From positions 248,001-312,000 of the forward strand of contig NZ_DS999545.1 of NCBI RefSeq assembly GCF_000159015.1: a stretch of 64,000 nucleotides of DNA, read 5' to 3'. The position numbers were made by a program, and so were the translations under genes. Numbering within the stretch: position 1 is the stretch's first letter; each line of letters begins with the position of its first letter. This DNA is from Gleimia coleocanis DSM 15436. GTDB lineage: Bacteria > Actinomycetota > Actinomycetes > Actinomycetales > Actinomycetaceae. Shown piece after piece: positions 36,658-44,822 of the stretch. The notes beneath the pieces are model-generated. The model saw only the letters and a program-made list of their open reading frames with translations, had not been told where the DNA came from and searched no databases.

Positions 36658-37515
36658 TTAGCGGTTGCGCACCAAATGCATGGCCGTGAGAGTTGAAATA
36701 ATCAGGCCAATACTTCCCGAGGTCGGCAAGACAGCACTTAAACCAACCAGAAAACTATCATGCGGCGTAGCCACCCAACCAGCGATAGTAAGAAAAAGTG
36801 GAAGAACCACTAAACCAGGCAGAATCAAAGAAACCCACACTAAAAGCTGGGTAAGAGACGGATAGGTAACCGCCAACCAAGTCAATGCGTAAACCAAAAT
36901 CCCGGCAACCATCAGTAAAGCCCAATGAGACATATGAGAATGCTGAAACTGCGCCAAGTTTTTAGTTACCAGAGGAACCGCAGATTTAGGAGCTAAAAAG
37001 TAAAGTAAACCATAAAGGGAAGTTGAGCTAGCTAAGCCCATAATGAGTACCCAAACTTTACCGCGTGTAATAGTTTTAGAAGTCGCCGGAGCAGAACTCT
37101 GCCAAGCATTTGGGCTATTCAAAGCCGAAGCAAAAGTTACCAACAGAACTAAAGTGGGAAGCTGACTCCACTGTAATAATGGTGAAGTTAAAAAAGCGGG
37201 AAAGAGAATGAACTGCAGGCGACTCCACTCTAAAATCCCCGTCAACAAGGTGCTGAAAGCCCAAAACCCAGACCAAAACACCATCACGCGGAAAGCTGTT
37301 TCACTACGCCAACTCAAGTAAGAAACCGTAGTAAATAAAGCCCCGGAAACCAGCAGCTGAAACTGCCCGCGGGGCGCAGCCAACGGTGTTCCCAAAGCAC
37401 CAACCGTAGTTAGTTCTGCAACTGCTTGGAAAAGTAAGTGCAAGCCGATAGGGAAAATAATTGCCGCCGCAATCGCGAAAAGATTCTGTTGCTGCCATAA
37501 ACGAGACTGAGTCAT
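36658..37515 (-). CDS. polytopic membrane protein, unknown
   Basis: 285 residues from the ATG at 37515 (MTQSRLWQQQ); an extension to 37617 overlaps the divergent gene's start and is rejected. About eight hydrophobic helices fill the protein, with no charged motif or known domain that can be recognised. It is divergent from the gene at 37579, with only 63 bases between. Confidence 0.7.
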   Translation of the reverse strand: MTQSRLWQQQNLFAIAAAIIFPIGLHLLFQAVAELTTVGALGTPLAAPRGQFQLLVSGALFTTVSYLSWRSETAFRVMVFWSGFWAFSTLLTGILEWSRLQFILFPAFLTSPLLQWSQLPTLVLLVTFASALNSPNAWQSSAPATSKTITRGKVWVLIMGLASSTSLYGLLYFLAPKSAVPLVTKNLAQFQHSHMSHWALLMVAGILVYALTWLAVTYPSLTQLLVWVSLILPGLVVLPLFLTIAGWVATPHDSFLVGLSAVLPTSGSIGLIISTLTAMHLVRNR

Positions 37516-37578
37516 ACAAAATACTCTACCTTTGACTATCCTGATAACAGTAAGAAAACCCGCAGGAACCACAGGAAA

Positions 37579-38454
37579 ATGAACACGTACCTGGCAGACC
37601 CCCAGTTTAAAACCCAACTAGAACAGCTAAACCAAGCCCTTACGGAACTACGCTTCGCCGAAGGACTCCGCCGCAACTCAGACGCAGCCAGGGCAGAAAC
37701 TAACCTCCACTTCGCCTTTGACCTGGGGTTTGTAAACGGAATCTACATAGAGTTAAACCGCCTCAGAGAAATCAGCTTGCTGCCAACAGAAAGTCGTGAC
37801 CTAACGCCCTCGGAAAAAGAAAACAGCGGAACCCCAAAACTCACGGTCGAAGAAAAACGTGTCCGCGACTACTGGCAAATGCAACTATGGGTGAGCCAAC
37901 ACTGGGCCCAACTCAACCCACCCAAAAATGGGCGCGGCGGACTCTTAAACATCGGTACCCGCCCCCAAGCAACGCAACCGCGCCAACTGCCCCTGCCACA
38001 AACCTTAGCAACCATGCAGAAACTCGCCTGCGTGAGTTTACCCCACGCACAAATGGCAATCCCGCAAAGCCAACACCTGGAACTGTTCCAAAACCTATTT
38101 GAAACCAACGGGATCCCGGGAATACTGAAAGCCGGTTTGCTAGTAGCACAAAGTCAGCTCGCCCCCATTTTCACCCAAGAAAACCAGACGGTAACCCTGA
38201 CTTTTGTGCGAAACTACCTAGTTGAAAGCGGGGTCGAACCCACCGGCTGCCTACAGTTCATGGCTGGAATCCGCGCCAACCAAGTAGCCTACACCCAAGC
38301 CCTACAAAACCTCACCCAGGCTGGCGCCAACCCGGAACTGCTAGGAAACTGGCTACGTCTGTGGGTAAAAATCTTGGCAGACTCCGTAGCTCCCTCTCAG
38401 CAACTAATCCGCCACCTGCAAGCTGGAAAACTACCAGAGTGTACGAATCTTTAA
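37579..38454 (+). CDS. conserved hypothetical next to the HAD/Tad locus
   Basis: Soluble protein of 291 residues, rich in Leu and Gln, mostly helical, without signal peptide or membrane helix. No domain is recognised. Segments such as LHFAFDLGFVNGIYIELNRL and GIPGILKAGLLVAQSQLAPI suggest a Fic-like or purely structural helical protein, but no HPFxxGNG motif is present. Its end overlaps the convergent HAD phosphatase gene by 24 bases. Contains one octamer at 37805. Confidence 0.65.
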   Translation: MNTYLADPQFKTQLEQLNQALTELRFAEGLRRNSDAARAETNLHFAFDLGFVNGIYIELNRLREISLLPTESRDLTPSEKENSGTPKLTVEEKRVRDYWQMQLWVSQHWAQLNPPKNGRGGLLNIGTRPQATQPRQLPLPQTLATMQKLACVSLPHAQMAIPQSQHLELFQNLFETNGIPGILKAGLLVAQSQLAPIFTQENQTVTLTFVRNYLVESGVEPTGCLQFMAGIRANQVAYTQALQNLTQAGANPELLGNWLRLWVKILADSVAPSQQLIRHLQAGKLPECTNL

Positions 38455-39273
38455 CAACGGGTTCTGTTGCGCCTGCGCTGCCCGCAAGCCCGCCTGTTTA
38501 CCCGCACTCCACAGTAAGTAACCAGCTAAAGCTGCCAGCGCAGAAGTAGTTAAAGTGCCCGCCACTACCGGTGGAATCACCTGCTTCGGTAAAACCTTCA
38601 CCGTGCGCGAATAACGATGTACTTGCCAGTCACGCTCAGTCGCAATCTGGCGTAACGGACGATCTGGATTAACTGGAATCGGGTGGCCCACGGACTCAAA
38701 TAAAGGTAAGTCAGAAATCGAATCAGAATACGCCCAGCAATCCTTTAGATCCCACCCTTGAGCAGCCGCTAATTGACGAGCCGCAGCAGCTTTTTCAGTA
38801 CCGTGGTTATATTCTTTAACCTGGCCGGTGAGTTTACCGTCCACAACTTCAATCTGTGTCGCTAACACAAAATCTGCGCCCAGCAAGCGGGCTAAAGGCT
38901 CCACTAGGGGAGCCGGAGAAGCACTGGCGATAACCACGGCATGTCCAGCTGCCTGATGATAGGCAATCTCATCCAGGGCTTCTTCAAAACACCGCGGATA
39001 CATCTGCGTAATAGAAGCCTTATTAGCTACCTTACGTAAAGAGGCTAACGACCAGCCGTTGGAAATCCGCCCGAGTTCTTCCTTCATGCGATTATTACGC
39101 TCTTCACCCTCGCCAATCACCAGGTAAGGTAGGTGGCGTAGGGTAGAGGAAACAGCGTCGGCGCGGGTTAATAGCGCTGCTTTACGCAGTGGTCCGTGCA
39201 TTGCCATGGTAGTGGAAGTTGCCAGAATAGTTTTATCTAAGTCGAAAAATGCGGCGCGTTTAAACTTTCGCAT
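38431..39273 (-). CDS. HAD-IB family phosphatase, SerB-like, membrane-tailed
   Basis: 280 residues. Motif I FFDLDKTI (nucleophile Asp), motif II in VVIASASPAP, and motif III/IV in KDCWAYSDSISDLPLFESVGHP match HAD-IB (phosphoserine phosphatase-like) enzymes. A hydrophobic segment near 240-265 (VVAGTLTTSALAALAGYLLW) would tether it. ATG at 39273 has AAGGAG five bases upstream. Divergent from the Tad operon, as is the HAD gene Rv3661 in M. tuberculosis. Substrate is unknown. Confidence 0.85.
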   Translation of the reverse strand: MRKFKRAAFFDLDKTILATSTTMAMHGPLRKAALLTRADAVSSTLRHLPYLVIGEGEERNNRMKEELGRISNGWSLASLRKVANKASITQMYPRCFEEALDEIAYHQAAGHAVVIASASPAPLVEPLARLLGADFVLATQIEVVDGKLTGQVKEYNHGTEKAAAARQLAAAQGWDLKDCWAYSDSISDLPLFESVGHPIPVNPDRPLRQIATERDWQVHRYSRTVKVLPKQVIPPVVAGTLTTSALAALAGYLLWSAGKQAGLRAAQAQQNPLLKIRTLW

Positions 39274-39434
39274 AAGGGCTCCTTCGCTACAAACTTATTC
39301 CCACATTCTAGCCTGTTTACAGTGGTTGCGCGCGGGAAATCAAGTTATCCCCAAGGATAGTTTCGGCGGGCAGTTTTCCACAGTTTCTTTTCCGAGGGCG
39401 GACAAGGACACAGCTATATTGCTTAAATCAGCCT

Positions 39435-40250
39435 ATGAAAATTTACCTTGCCCACAGTAACGCCACCCGCCGGGAACTAATTACACAAAGGCTGAAACTC
39501 TATAACCTGCCTGCAGAACTCGCAACCCTTTCAACAGTGACCGACTCAGTGAGCCTTGATGCAGAAAAGAGTCTGCTTCTAATCGATCAAGCTGAAACCG
39601 TGACGACAGACTTAACTGAAATCCTGAAACTGCCTTGGAAAAAGATTCTACGCCTTGGGGTGGACTTAGAACTCCCCGGTGAAGAACCCTTACTCTATGA
39701 AATCCTCAGCCGACTTCTTCACCCCACCCGTTACCCACTAATCCTCTTAACCAGCGGAAAAAGTAAAAGCGGCTGCACTAAGCTAGCCACTCACCCGCGT
39801 CTTATGAGCCTCCAACCACGCACTACGAAACCTACTCTAATTCGGGTAAACCTTCTGGAAGACCCGCAGTTTCGTCAACGCGTGAAAACCCCACACACGC
39901 ACTTAACTTGGCCAGCAGAAACCGACCTAAAAGGCATCATTACCGAGTACCTACCGGCCGGAGAAATTGTTATCGACGGAGGGAAAGAATGCTCAGCGCC
40001 CTCGGATAAAAAATATTTAGCGCAGATACTCTGCCAACTCAGCCACACAGCCCCCACCGTGGTAGATGCCGGACGCATCAGTGCTGAACTTAACGAGCTC
40101 GCCGTCGCTACAAATGCGAAAATCCTGCTCATCGACCAGCGGTGGAAAACCGCAGCCGAAACGAAACTACTGGCACAAAAATGGGAAATCCCCATCATAC
40201 GTAGCTACCGCCGAATCCGTGAACTGCTGGCGGAGGAATCCCATGCTTAA
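39435..40250 (+). CDS. TadZ/Ssd-like protein, degenerate P-loop
   Basis: First gene of the pilus operon; 271 residues. Position directly before tadA and overall fold pattern (LILLTSGKSKSGCTKLA, PTVVDAGRISAEL, KILLIDQRW) indicate the MinD-like TadZ/CpaE family (Ssd, Rv3660c, in mycobacteria), which localises the secretion ATPase. The P-loop is altered: no GGxGGxGKT/S is present. It is shorter than usual (Ssd is ~350). Overlaps tadA by 8 bases. Confidence 0.7.
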   Translation: MKIYLAHSNATRRELITQRLKLYNLPAELATLSTVTDSVSLDAEKSLLLIDQAETVTTDLTEILKLPWKKILRLGVDLELPGEEPLLYEILSRLLHPTRYPLILLTSGKSKSGCTKLATHPRLMSLQPRTTKPTLIRVNLLEDPQFRQRVKTPHTHLTWPAETDLKGIITEYLPAGEIVIDGGKECSAPSDKKYLAQILCQLSHTAPTVVDAGRISAELNELAVATNAKILLIDQRWKTAAETKLLAQKWEIPIIRSYRRIRELLAEESHA

Positions 40251-41403
40251 ACCAGGTACCCGCCAACTCATCGGCAAAGGCGTTAGCGTTGCAGAAGCTA
40301 TTAGTAAAACCTCCAGCCCTTTCGTAACCCCCGCAGAACTAGGGCAAACCCTAGCTAGCGCGGAAGCCACCTTAAAAGGCCCCGGAATAGAGTTAGAAAA
40401 CCTGCTGGCTGACCCGGAAATCACAGATATTCTCATAAACTCAACTGATATTTGGGCAGAAAAAGCCGGTGAACTCACTCTCATCAAACGTAGCGTCTAC
40501 AGTGAAGCGCAAGTAAGAGAACTAGCGGTACGCCTAGCTGCAAAAGCTGGGACCCGGTTGGATGAAGCTAAACCCATAGCTGATGGGAGCTTGGCAGACG
40601 GCACTCGCATAAACGCAATCATCCCTCCACTTTCCCCACAAGGAACAGTGATAAGTATCCGCACAGTTAAGAAAAACCATTTCAGCCTAGCGGATTTAGA
40701 CGCTCGCGGAATGTTTCCCGCCGGCAGCTTAGAAGTCTTACAAAACCTAATCATTAGTCGCGCTTCAACTCTTATCAGTGGCGCCACCGGAAGTGGGAAA
40801 ACTACCCTGCTTTCCGCCGTAATTGCAGCCATGCCAAGTAACCAGCGGATTCTCACCATCGAAGACACTGCAGAACTACACCCACCGCACCCACACGTAG
40901 TTTCTCTACTGGCAAAACAAGCTAATGTACAAGGAAAGGGAGCAGTGAACCTAGCGCAGCTAGTGCAAACAGCGTTGCGAATGCGTCCTGACCGAATCAT
41001 TTTAGGAGAATGCCGTGGCTCAGAGATTAGAGACCTGCTGGGGGCTTTAAACACTGGTCACCAGGGCAGTTGGGGTACCTTGCACGCTAACTCAGCGACC
41101 GACGTGCCAGCTCGTTTGGAAGCCTTAGGCGCTTTGGCGCAAATGAGTCCAGCTGCTGTCCATGCTCAAGCTACTGCCGGGGTAGATGCGTTAGTACACG
41201 TTGGAAAAATAAGTATCGGGGTAGATAAAGGTTACTTGCCAGAGGCAGCTGGGAAGGGAAGTAAACTCATCCGACAAATAATTGAAATCTCAGCCCTTGA
41301 AAAAGATGCTGTGCAAGGGCTGGTGGTGAAACCAATCTGGACTAATCCACTTGTTGGTGAGCGCAGTTATCTATGGAAACCAGGTGCCCATGGGAGGGGT
41401 TAA
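40243..41403 (+). CDS. tadA: Tad/Flp pilus secretion ATPase
   Basis: Hexameric motor of the Tad type IVc pilus system; 386 residues from the ATG at 40243, set by GGAGGAA at 40232-40238 (a longer frame from 40066 is out of context). Walker A GATGSGKTT at about 180-188, Asp box and Walker B-like LRMRPDRIILGECRG, and His box GTLHANSA are all intact. Overlaps TadZ/Ssd upstream and the TadBC gene downstream. Confidence 0.94.
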   Translation: MLKPGTRQLIGKGVSVAEAISKTSSPFVTPAELGQTLASAEATLKGPGIELENLLADPEITDILINSTDIWAEKAGELTLIKRSVYSEAQVRELAVRLAAKAGTRLDEAKPIADGSLADGTRINAIIPPLSPQGTVISIRTVKKNHFSLADLDARGMFPAGSLEVLQNLIISRASTLISGATGSGKTTLLSAVIAAMPSNQRILTIEDTAELHPPHPHVVSLLAKQANVQGKGAVNLAQLVQTALRMRPDRIILGECRGSEIRDLLGALNTGHQGSWGTLHANSATDVPARLEALGALAQMSPAAVHAQATAGVDALVHVGKISIGVDKGYLPEAAGKGSKLIRQIIEISALEKDAVQGLVVKPIWTNPLVGERSYLWKPGAHGRG

Positions 41404-42445
41404 AACAGTTCTGTTGATACTCGTAGGTTTTGCCTTTATAGGGCAAGGGTATTTCTGGTTAAACCGGCGGAGGAGTTTTAAAGCCCAGTGGTTGGGTGAA
41501 GAAACGAAGTCCCAGGCACTGCAAATGAACTTGCCGATTGTGCCCGCCTACGTGGTTGCAGCTGTAGTGGCTTACCTACGTTGCGGAATGTCAGTACCGC
41601 AAGCGTGGGAACAAGCCTGCGAGGATTTACAGGTTGGGGTAGACGCTGAAGAAGTTTTGAATCAGCCTGAGTTTGCGCAAGTAGCTTCTTCTATTCGAGC
41701 TGCGGGGAAAGTGAGTGCTGAAATCGGTGTGGGGTTAGCGGATGCTTTAGAAGCAATTGTGGGAAGTTTAGAAGAAGCTGAAGAAAACGCGAAATCTTTG
41801 GAAGTGGCGTTTGCTAGCACGCAGGCTACTGTGCGTCTTTTAGCGGCTTTACCGGCAGTGGGGTTAGGGTTGGCATGGCTGTTAGGAGCAGATTTACCTG
41901 CATTTATTACTGGCACGTTTTGGGGGTGGTTGGTGGCAGTTGCCGGCGGGGGATTATGGGTGGCTGGTTTCGTGTGGGTGCGCCGACTGGTAGCTAAGTT
42001 CCATGAACAGAAGCGTGAAAATGTGGATCCGGTGGTGGCAGTGCGTTTATTTGCAGCCTGTTTAGTTGCGGGGTTAGCTGTGCCACGGAGTTTAGAAGTG
42101 ATTGCTGCAGGGTGTGGTTACCCGAATTTAGCGGTGGTATCGCGTTTGTTTCTGCTGGGGGCTGATAGTAGTGAAGTTACTGAGTTTCTTAGTTCAGTGG
42201 CGGCATCTGACGTGGTTACAACACATTTAGGATTAGCGATTCTTACTGCTTGGATGCGAGGATCTGACCCGCTGGCAACTTTGGAGTTAGTGGTGCAACG
42301 GTTGCGCAGAGAACGTCTGCTGGGGGTGCAGGTAGAGATTCAAAAACTAGGGGTTTGGTTGGCATTGCCGTTGGGATTGTGTTTTTTACCGGCCTTTGTG
42401 CTTTTAGGTGTGGTGCCGGTGGCGTGGTTGCTTTTCCTCTCCTAA
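41390..42445 (+). CDS. TadB-TadC fusion, Tad platform protein
   Basis: Inner-membrane platform of the Tad pilus; 351 residues from ATG 41390. Two T2SSF-type halves are in one chain: residues ~50-190 (YVVAAVVAYLRCGMSVPQAW, then a helix pair ending in VWVRRLV) resemble TadB, and ~205-351 (VVAVRLFAACLVAGLAVPRS, ending in a hydrophobic helix) resemble TadC. In most actinobacteria these are two genes. Start overlaps the tadA stop. No stop or frameshift scar is seen between halves. Confidence 0.82.
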   Translation: MGGVKTVLLILVGFAFIGQGYFWLNRRRSFKAQWLGEETKSQALQMNLPIVPAYVVAAVVAYLRCGMSVPQAWEQACEDLQVGVDAEEVLNQPEFAQVASSIRAAGKVSAEIGVGLADALEAIVGSLEEAEENAKSLEVAFASTQATVRLLAALPAVGLGLAWLLGADLPAFITGTFWGWLVAVAGGGLWVAGFVWVRRLVAKFHEQKRENVDPVVAVRLFAACLVAGLAVPRSLEVIAAGCGYPNLAVVSRLFLLGADSSEVTEFLSSVAASDVVTTHLGLAILTAWMRGSDPLATLELVVQRLRRERLLGVQVEIQKLGVWLALPLGLCFLPAFVLLGVVPVAWLLFLS

Positions 42446-42569
42446 GTGTGTGCACAGGCAGTTTTCGTTGGGGTAGTTTTCCACAGTTTTCGAGGGCGGT
42501 ACTGCAAACTTTCTCGTAGCAGAGGAAGCTGGTCTTACCTGTAGTTCAACTAGGAAAGAAGGGAAGAAA

Positions 42570-42806
42570 ATGCGCACTACAGTAAAACAGTTAGCAGAAT
42601 CCAGTCTGAAGCTGCGACGCCTTAGCTTGGAAACGGCAGATGAAGAAGAATACATGGGCGAAGCTGGGTTAGTTACCGCCGAATATGCGGTTGGGATCGT
42701 CACGGCGGTAGCTTTCGCTGGCCTGCTCCTTGCGATTATTAAATCTGATTCAGTCCGCCAAATTCTTTTTGGCATCATCCAAAATGCCCTTAGTGTAGCT
42801 GGATAA
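42570..42806 (+). CDS. Flp-type pilin, DUF4244
   Basis: Major pilin candidate of 78 residues. The mark of the family is EAGLVTAEYAVG followed by a hydrophobic helix (IVTAVAFAGLLLAII): cleavage after Gly, then Glu at +5-like position, as in prepilin substrates. AAAGAAGGG precedes the ATG. The 124-base gap after the platform gene holds one octamer at 42491 and AT-rich sequence that may carry a pilin promoter. Confidence 0.87.
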   Translation: MRTTVKQLAESSLKLRRLSLETADEEEYMGEAGLVTAEYAVGIVTAVAFAGLLLAIIKSDSVRQILFGIIQNALSVAG

Positions 42807-42862
42807 AAGAGTGCTCAGAGTTGAAGGTTTAGTTGGCTCAATCTGCGTAGTCGGATTAAGAC

Positions 42863-43198
42863 ATGAACGCTAATGAGCTGAACTTAGTCAGGCAGGAACA
42901 GGAAGCGGGGATGGTGACAGCTGAAACAGCACTTGCCTTCCCCGCTCTGATCCTGGTTACCAGTTTTCTAATTGGCATGCTCATAGTTGCAGGTGCGAAA
43001 GGTAGTAGCTGTGCTGTCGCCTTTGAAGCTGGGCGGGCGATTGTAGTGGGCGAAGCCTATAGCTCTACAGCAGGGTATGAGGTTTCGGTGGACGCCCTCG
43101 GGAATGAAAAAGTGCGGGTCACTGCAGTGAAGCAAATGATGCTGGTGCCCGTTGAATGCCAACTGGTGCTGAAACGGGAGGCGGTGGGTAATGAATAG
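42863..43198 (+). CDS. TadE-like pseudopilin
   Basis: 111 residues. Short N-terminus ending in EAGMVTAETALAFPALILVTSFLIGMLIVAG, a pseudopilin-type cleavage site plus helix; the rest is a small extracytoplasmic domain with two cysteines. Corresponds to Rv3655c-type TadE proteins. Overlaps the next gene by 8 bases. One dispersed octamer is inside, at 43093. Confidence 0.85.
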   Translation: MNANELNLVRQEQEAGMVTAETALAFPALILVTSFLIGMLIVAGAKGSSCAVAFEAGRAIVVGEAYSSTAGYEVSVDALGNEKVRVTAVKQMMLVPVECQLVLKREAVGNE

Positions 43199-43598
43199 GG
43201 GAATGCCAAATGCGGGCAAGAATGAGGGCGGAGCAGCTTCACTTTATCAGTTAGCAGTAATCAGCCTGCTTCTTTTGGTAGTTGCGTTGATTAGTGGCGT
43301 GGTTACGGTTCAGCAAGAACGGGTGGAGTTGCAGCTGAAAGCAGATGTGGTTGCGCTGGGTGGAGCCGAGGCATTGAAAGAAGATATTGGGACAGTGACG
43401 CAGTCTACTTGCGTTACCGTTGCGGAGCTTGCAGCAGATAATCGAACTATTGTTGACCGTTGTTTTTCTACGGCAACGGAAGTTTGGGTTTGCCTTAGAA
43501 ATCAAGGGAACAGGCTTCACTTTACGGGTATTTCGTGCAGCCATGTGGGAATTCGTGCAACTATTCCCGCTCTAGTGTTTAGTGAGGCACGTCATTAA
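43191..43598 (+). CDS. TadE-like / Rv3654c-family protein
   Basis: 135 residues. A Gly-rich start (NEGGAASLYQLAVISLLLLVVAL) with one helix, then a periplasm-facing domain containing LKADVVALGGAEAL, typical of the secretion-neighbourhood TadE-like family (TIGR03816). Three to four cysteines suggest disulfides. Last gene of the pilus operon; terminator follows at 43636. Confidence 0.82.
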   Translation: MNRGMPNAGKNEGGAASLYQLAVISLLLLVVALISGVVTVQQERVELQLKADVVALGGAEALKEDIGTVTQSTCVTVAELAADNRTIVDRCFSTATEVWVCLRNQGNRLHFTGISCSHVGIRATIPALVFSEARH

Positions 43599-43635
43599 AT
43601 TTGCTTTGGTATACAAGTCTGTTATAGTTGTTTGT

Positions 43636-43677
43636 GTGAGGATCCACTTAGAAGGGAGAGCTAAGTGCGATCCTCAC
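43636..43677 (+). terminator. terminator of the Tad operon
   Basis: Stem GTGAGGATC + CACTTAG pairs with CTAAGTG + GATCCTCAC (one bulged C), 9-base loop, followed by a T-run. Confidence 0.88.
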
Positions 43678-43738
43678 TTTTTATATGCCATTAAGTAACT
43701 GCACTCCATGCAACGAATAAGATAAAGTTATTAACGTG

Positions 43739-44362
43739 ATGGAAACGCAGAACACTGAACCTCAGGAAGCGCCACGCGCTCCACAGATTACGCCGCGAGT
43801 AGCATATCGTAAACGTCGCCAACGTCGGCAAGGCAAAGTCTTTAACGTTATCGTCGTCCTCATGGGAATCTCATCCCTAGTAGCACTCCTCATCCTCACC
43901 GGGCTACTCAAATTCCCCTACTACAACAGCTTCAACAAAGTCGAACGCTTCGCTGAAAAAGGCAACATCGCCTGCGTAGGAAAAAACGTTAAACCCGCAG
44001 ACTTAACCGGAGTAAAAATCAAAGTCTTCAACGGAACCTCCCGCGCCGGACTGGCAGATACCGTTGGAACTGCACTGGCAGGCGTAGGCTTAGAATTCAC
44101 CGAAAAAGCCAACTACGACGGCCAATTCTTCGGAAATATCCGCATCGTCACAAACGGTAAAAACGTTGTAAATGCATACTCCCTGGCACGCCTATTTGAA
44201 GGTGCCAGCGTCTACTATGACCCAGACGCTGCAGATGTCATTCAGATCATCGTTGGTGATGCATTCACAGAAATGAAACCAGCAGAAGAACTTAAAGCGA
44301 TTGCTGAAAAACGCGATGTCGAGTTTGAAAACCCAGAAGGCTGTTTGAAAGTTAAGGAATAG
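43739..44362 (+). CDS. LytR_C domain membrane protein
   Basis: Single-pass protein of about 207 residues: basic cytoplasmic start (YRKRRQRRQGK), helix at ~40-62 (VFNVIVVLMGISSLVALLIL), extracytoplasmic LytR cell-envelope attenuator C-terminal domain (VKIKVFNGTSRAGLADTVGT to VIQIIVGDAF). No catalytic LCP domain is fused; stand-alone LytR_C proteins in actinobacteria (VirR/Cei-like) affect envelope and vesicles. GTG 43736 directly before ATG 43739 is an alternative start. SRP RNA follows. Confidence 0.87.
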   Translation: METQNTEPQEAPRAPQITPRVAYRKRRQRRQGKVFNVIVVLMGISSLVALLILTGLLKFPYYNSFNKVERFAEKGNIACVGKNVKPADLTGVKIKVFNGTSRAGLADTVGTALAGVGLEFTEKANYDGQFFGNIRIVTNGKNVVNAYSLARLFEGASVYYDPDAADVIQIIVGDAFTEMKPAEELKAIAEKRDVEFENPEGCLKVKE

Positions 44363-44416
44363 CCTATAAATGGGACTCGACTACAGGTTTTGTTAAAAAC
44401 CGTGTATTCTATAAAA

Positions 44417-44504
44417 GATCCCTCGTGTGACGATATCTCCTGAACCTCCCCAGGGCCGGAAGGCAGCAAGGATAGGGTAGCTCTATCGGGTGCGCGGGGG
44501 ATCC
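44417..44504 (+). ncRNA. ffs: signal recognition particle RNA, small bacterial (4.5S) type
   Basis: Hairpin RNA with the universal domain IV apex: CCAGGGCCGGAAGGCAGC (GGAA tetraloop context) and paired flanks GATCCC... / ...GGGGATC. It binds Ffh for membrane protein targeting. End points are set by the outer GATCC stem and are approximate by a few bases. Confidence 0.93.
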
Positions 44505-44552
44505 TTTATATCCAAATCAGGTAACAGAATACCGCCCACCAAGTTGTATCAG

Positions 44553-44596
44553 CGCCAAGTCCGGGGAAACCCCAATAGACTTGGCGTTTTTGTTTT
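44553..44596 (+). terminator. terminator downstream of SRP RNA
   Basis: Stem CGCCAAGTC / GACTTGGCG enclosing a smaller GGGG-AAA-CCCC hairpin, followed by TTTTTGTTTT. Confidence 0.88.
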
Positions 44597-44628
44597 ACCC
44601 GCAGGAAAACTTACGACTGTAAGTCTTA

Positions 44629-44666
44629 TTCCGTCGCACGAAAGTTAAATTTGCCGTGCGACGGAA
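44629..44666. repeat. intergenic hairpin, GTCGCACG-arm type
   Basis: Perfect 12-base arms TTCCGTCGCACG / CGTGCGACGGAA with a 14-base loop. The arm core GTCGCACG is the same as in the hairpin between nrdD and nrdG at 47042. An octamer CGCCCTCG follows at 44679. Confidence 0.75.
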
Positions 44667-44763
44667 AGCTGCATGCAGCGCCCTCGGAAACTGCGTCGCA
44701 TGAAAACGAAAGCCACCGCGCGACAAAGAAGAATGCCACACGATGGACAAAAACAGAAAAAGA

Positions 44764-44809
44764 AAAGCTCGGCCGAAACTATCCGAAAAGACAATCCCAG
44801 CCGAGCTTT
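44764..44809 (-). terminator. terminator of uraA
   Basis: Arms AAAGCTCGGC / GCCGAGCTTT with a 26-base loop, 14 bases beyond the permease stop on the minus strand; A-rich on the far side reads as a T-run. Confidence 0.75.
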
Positions 44810-44822
44810 AAACTCTTAAAAA

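Noticed and set aside
40066-40242. Longer tadA start
   Set aside because: Would overlap TadZ/Ssd by 180 bases; GGAGGAA precedes ATG 40243.
44401-44510. Rho-independent terminator for the LytR_C gene
   Set aside because: The GGAAGGCAGC apex identifies this hairpin as SRP RNA.
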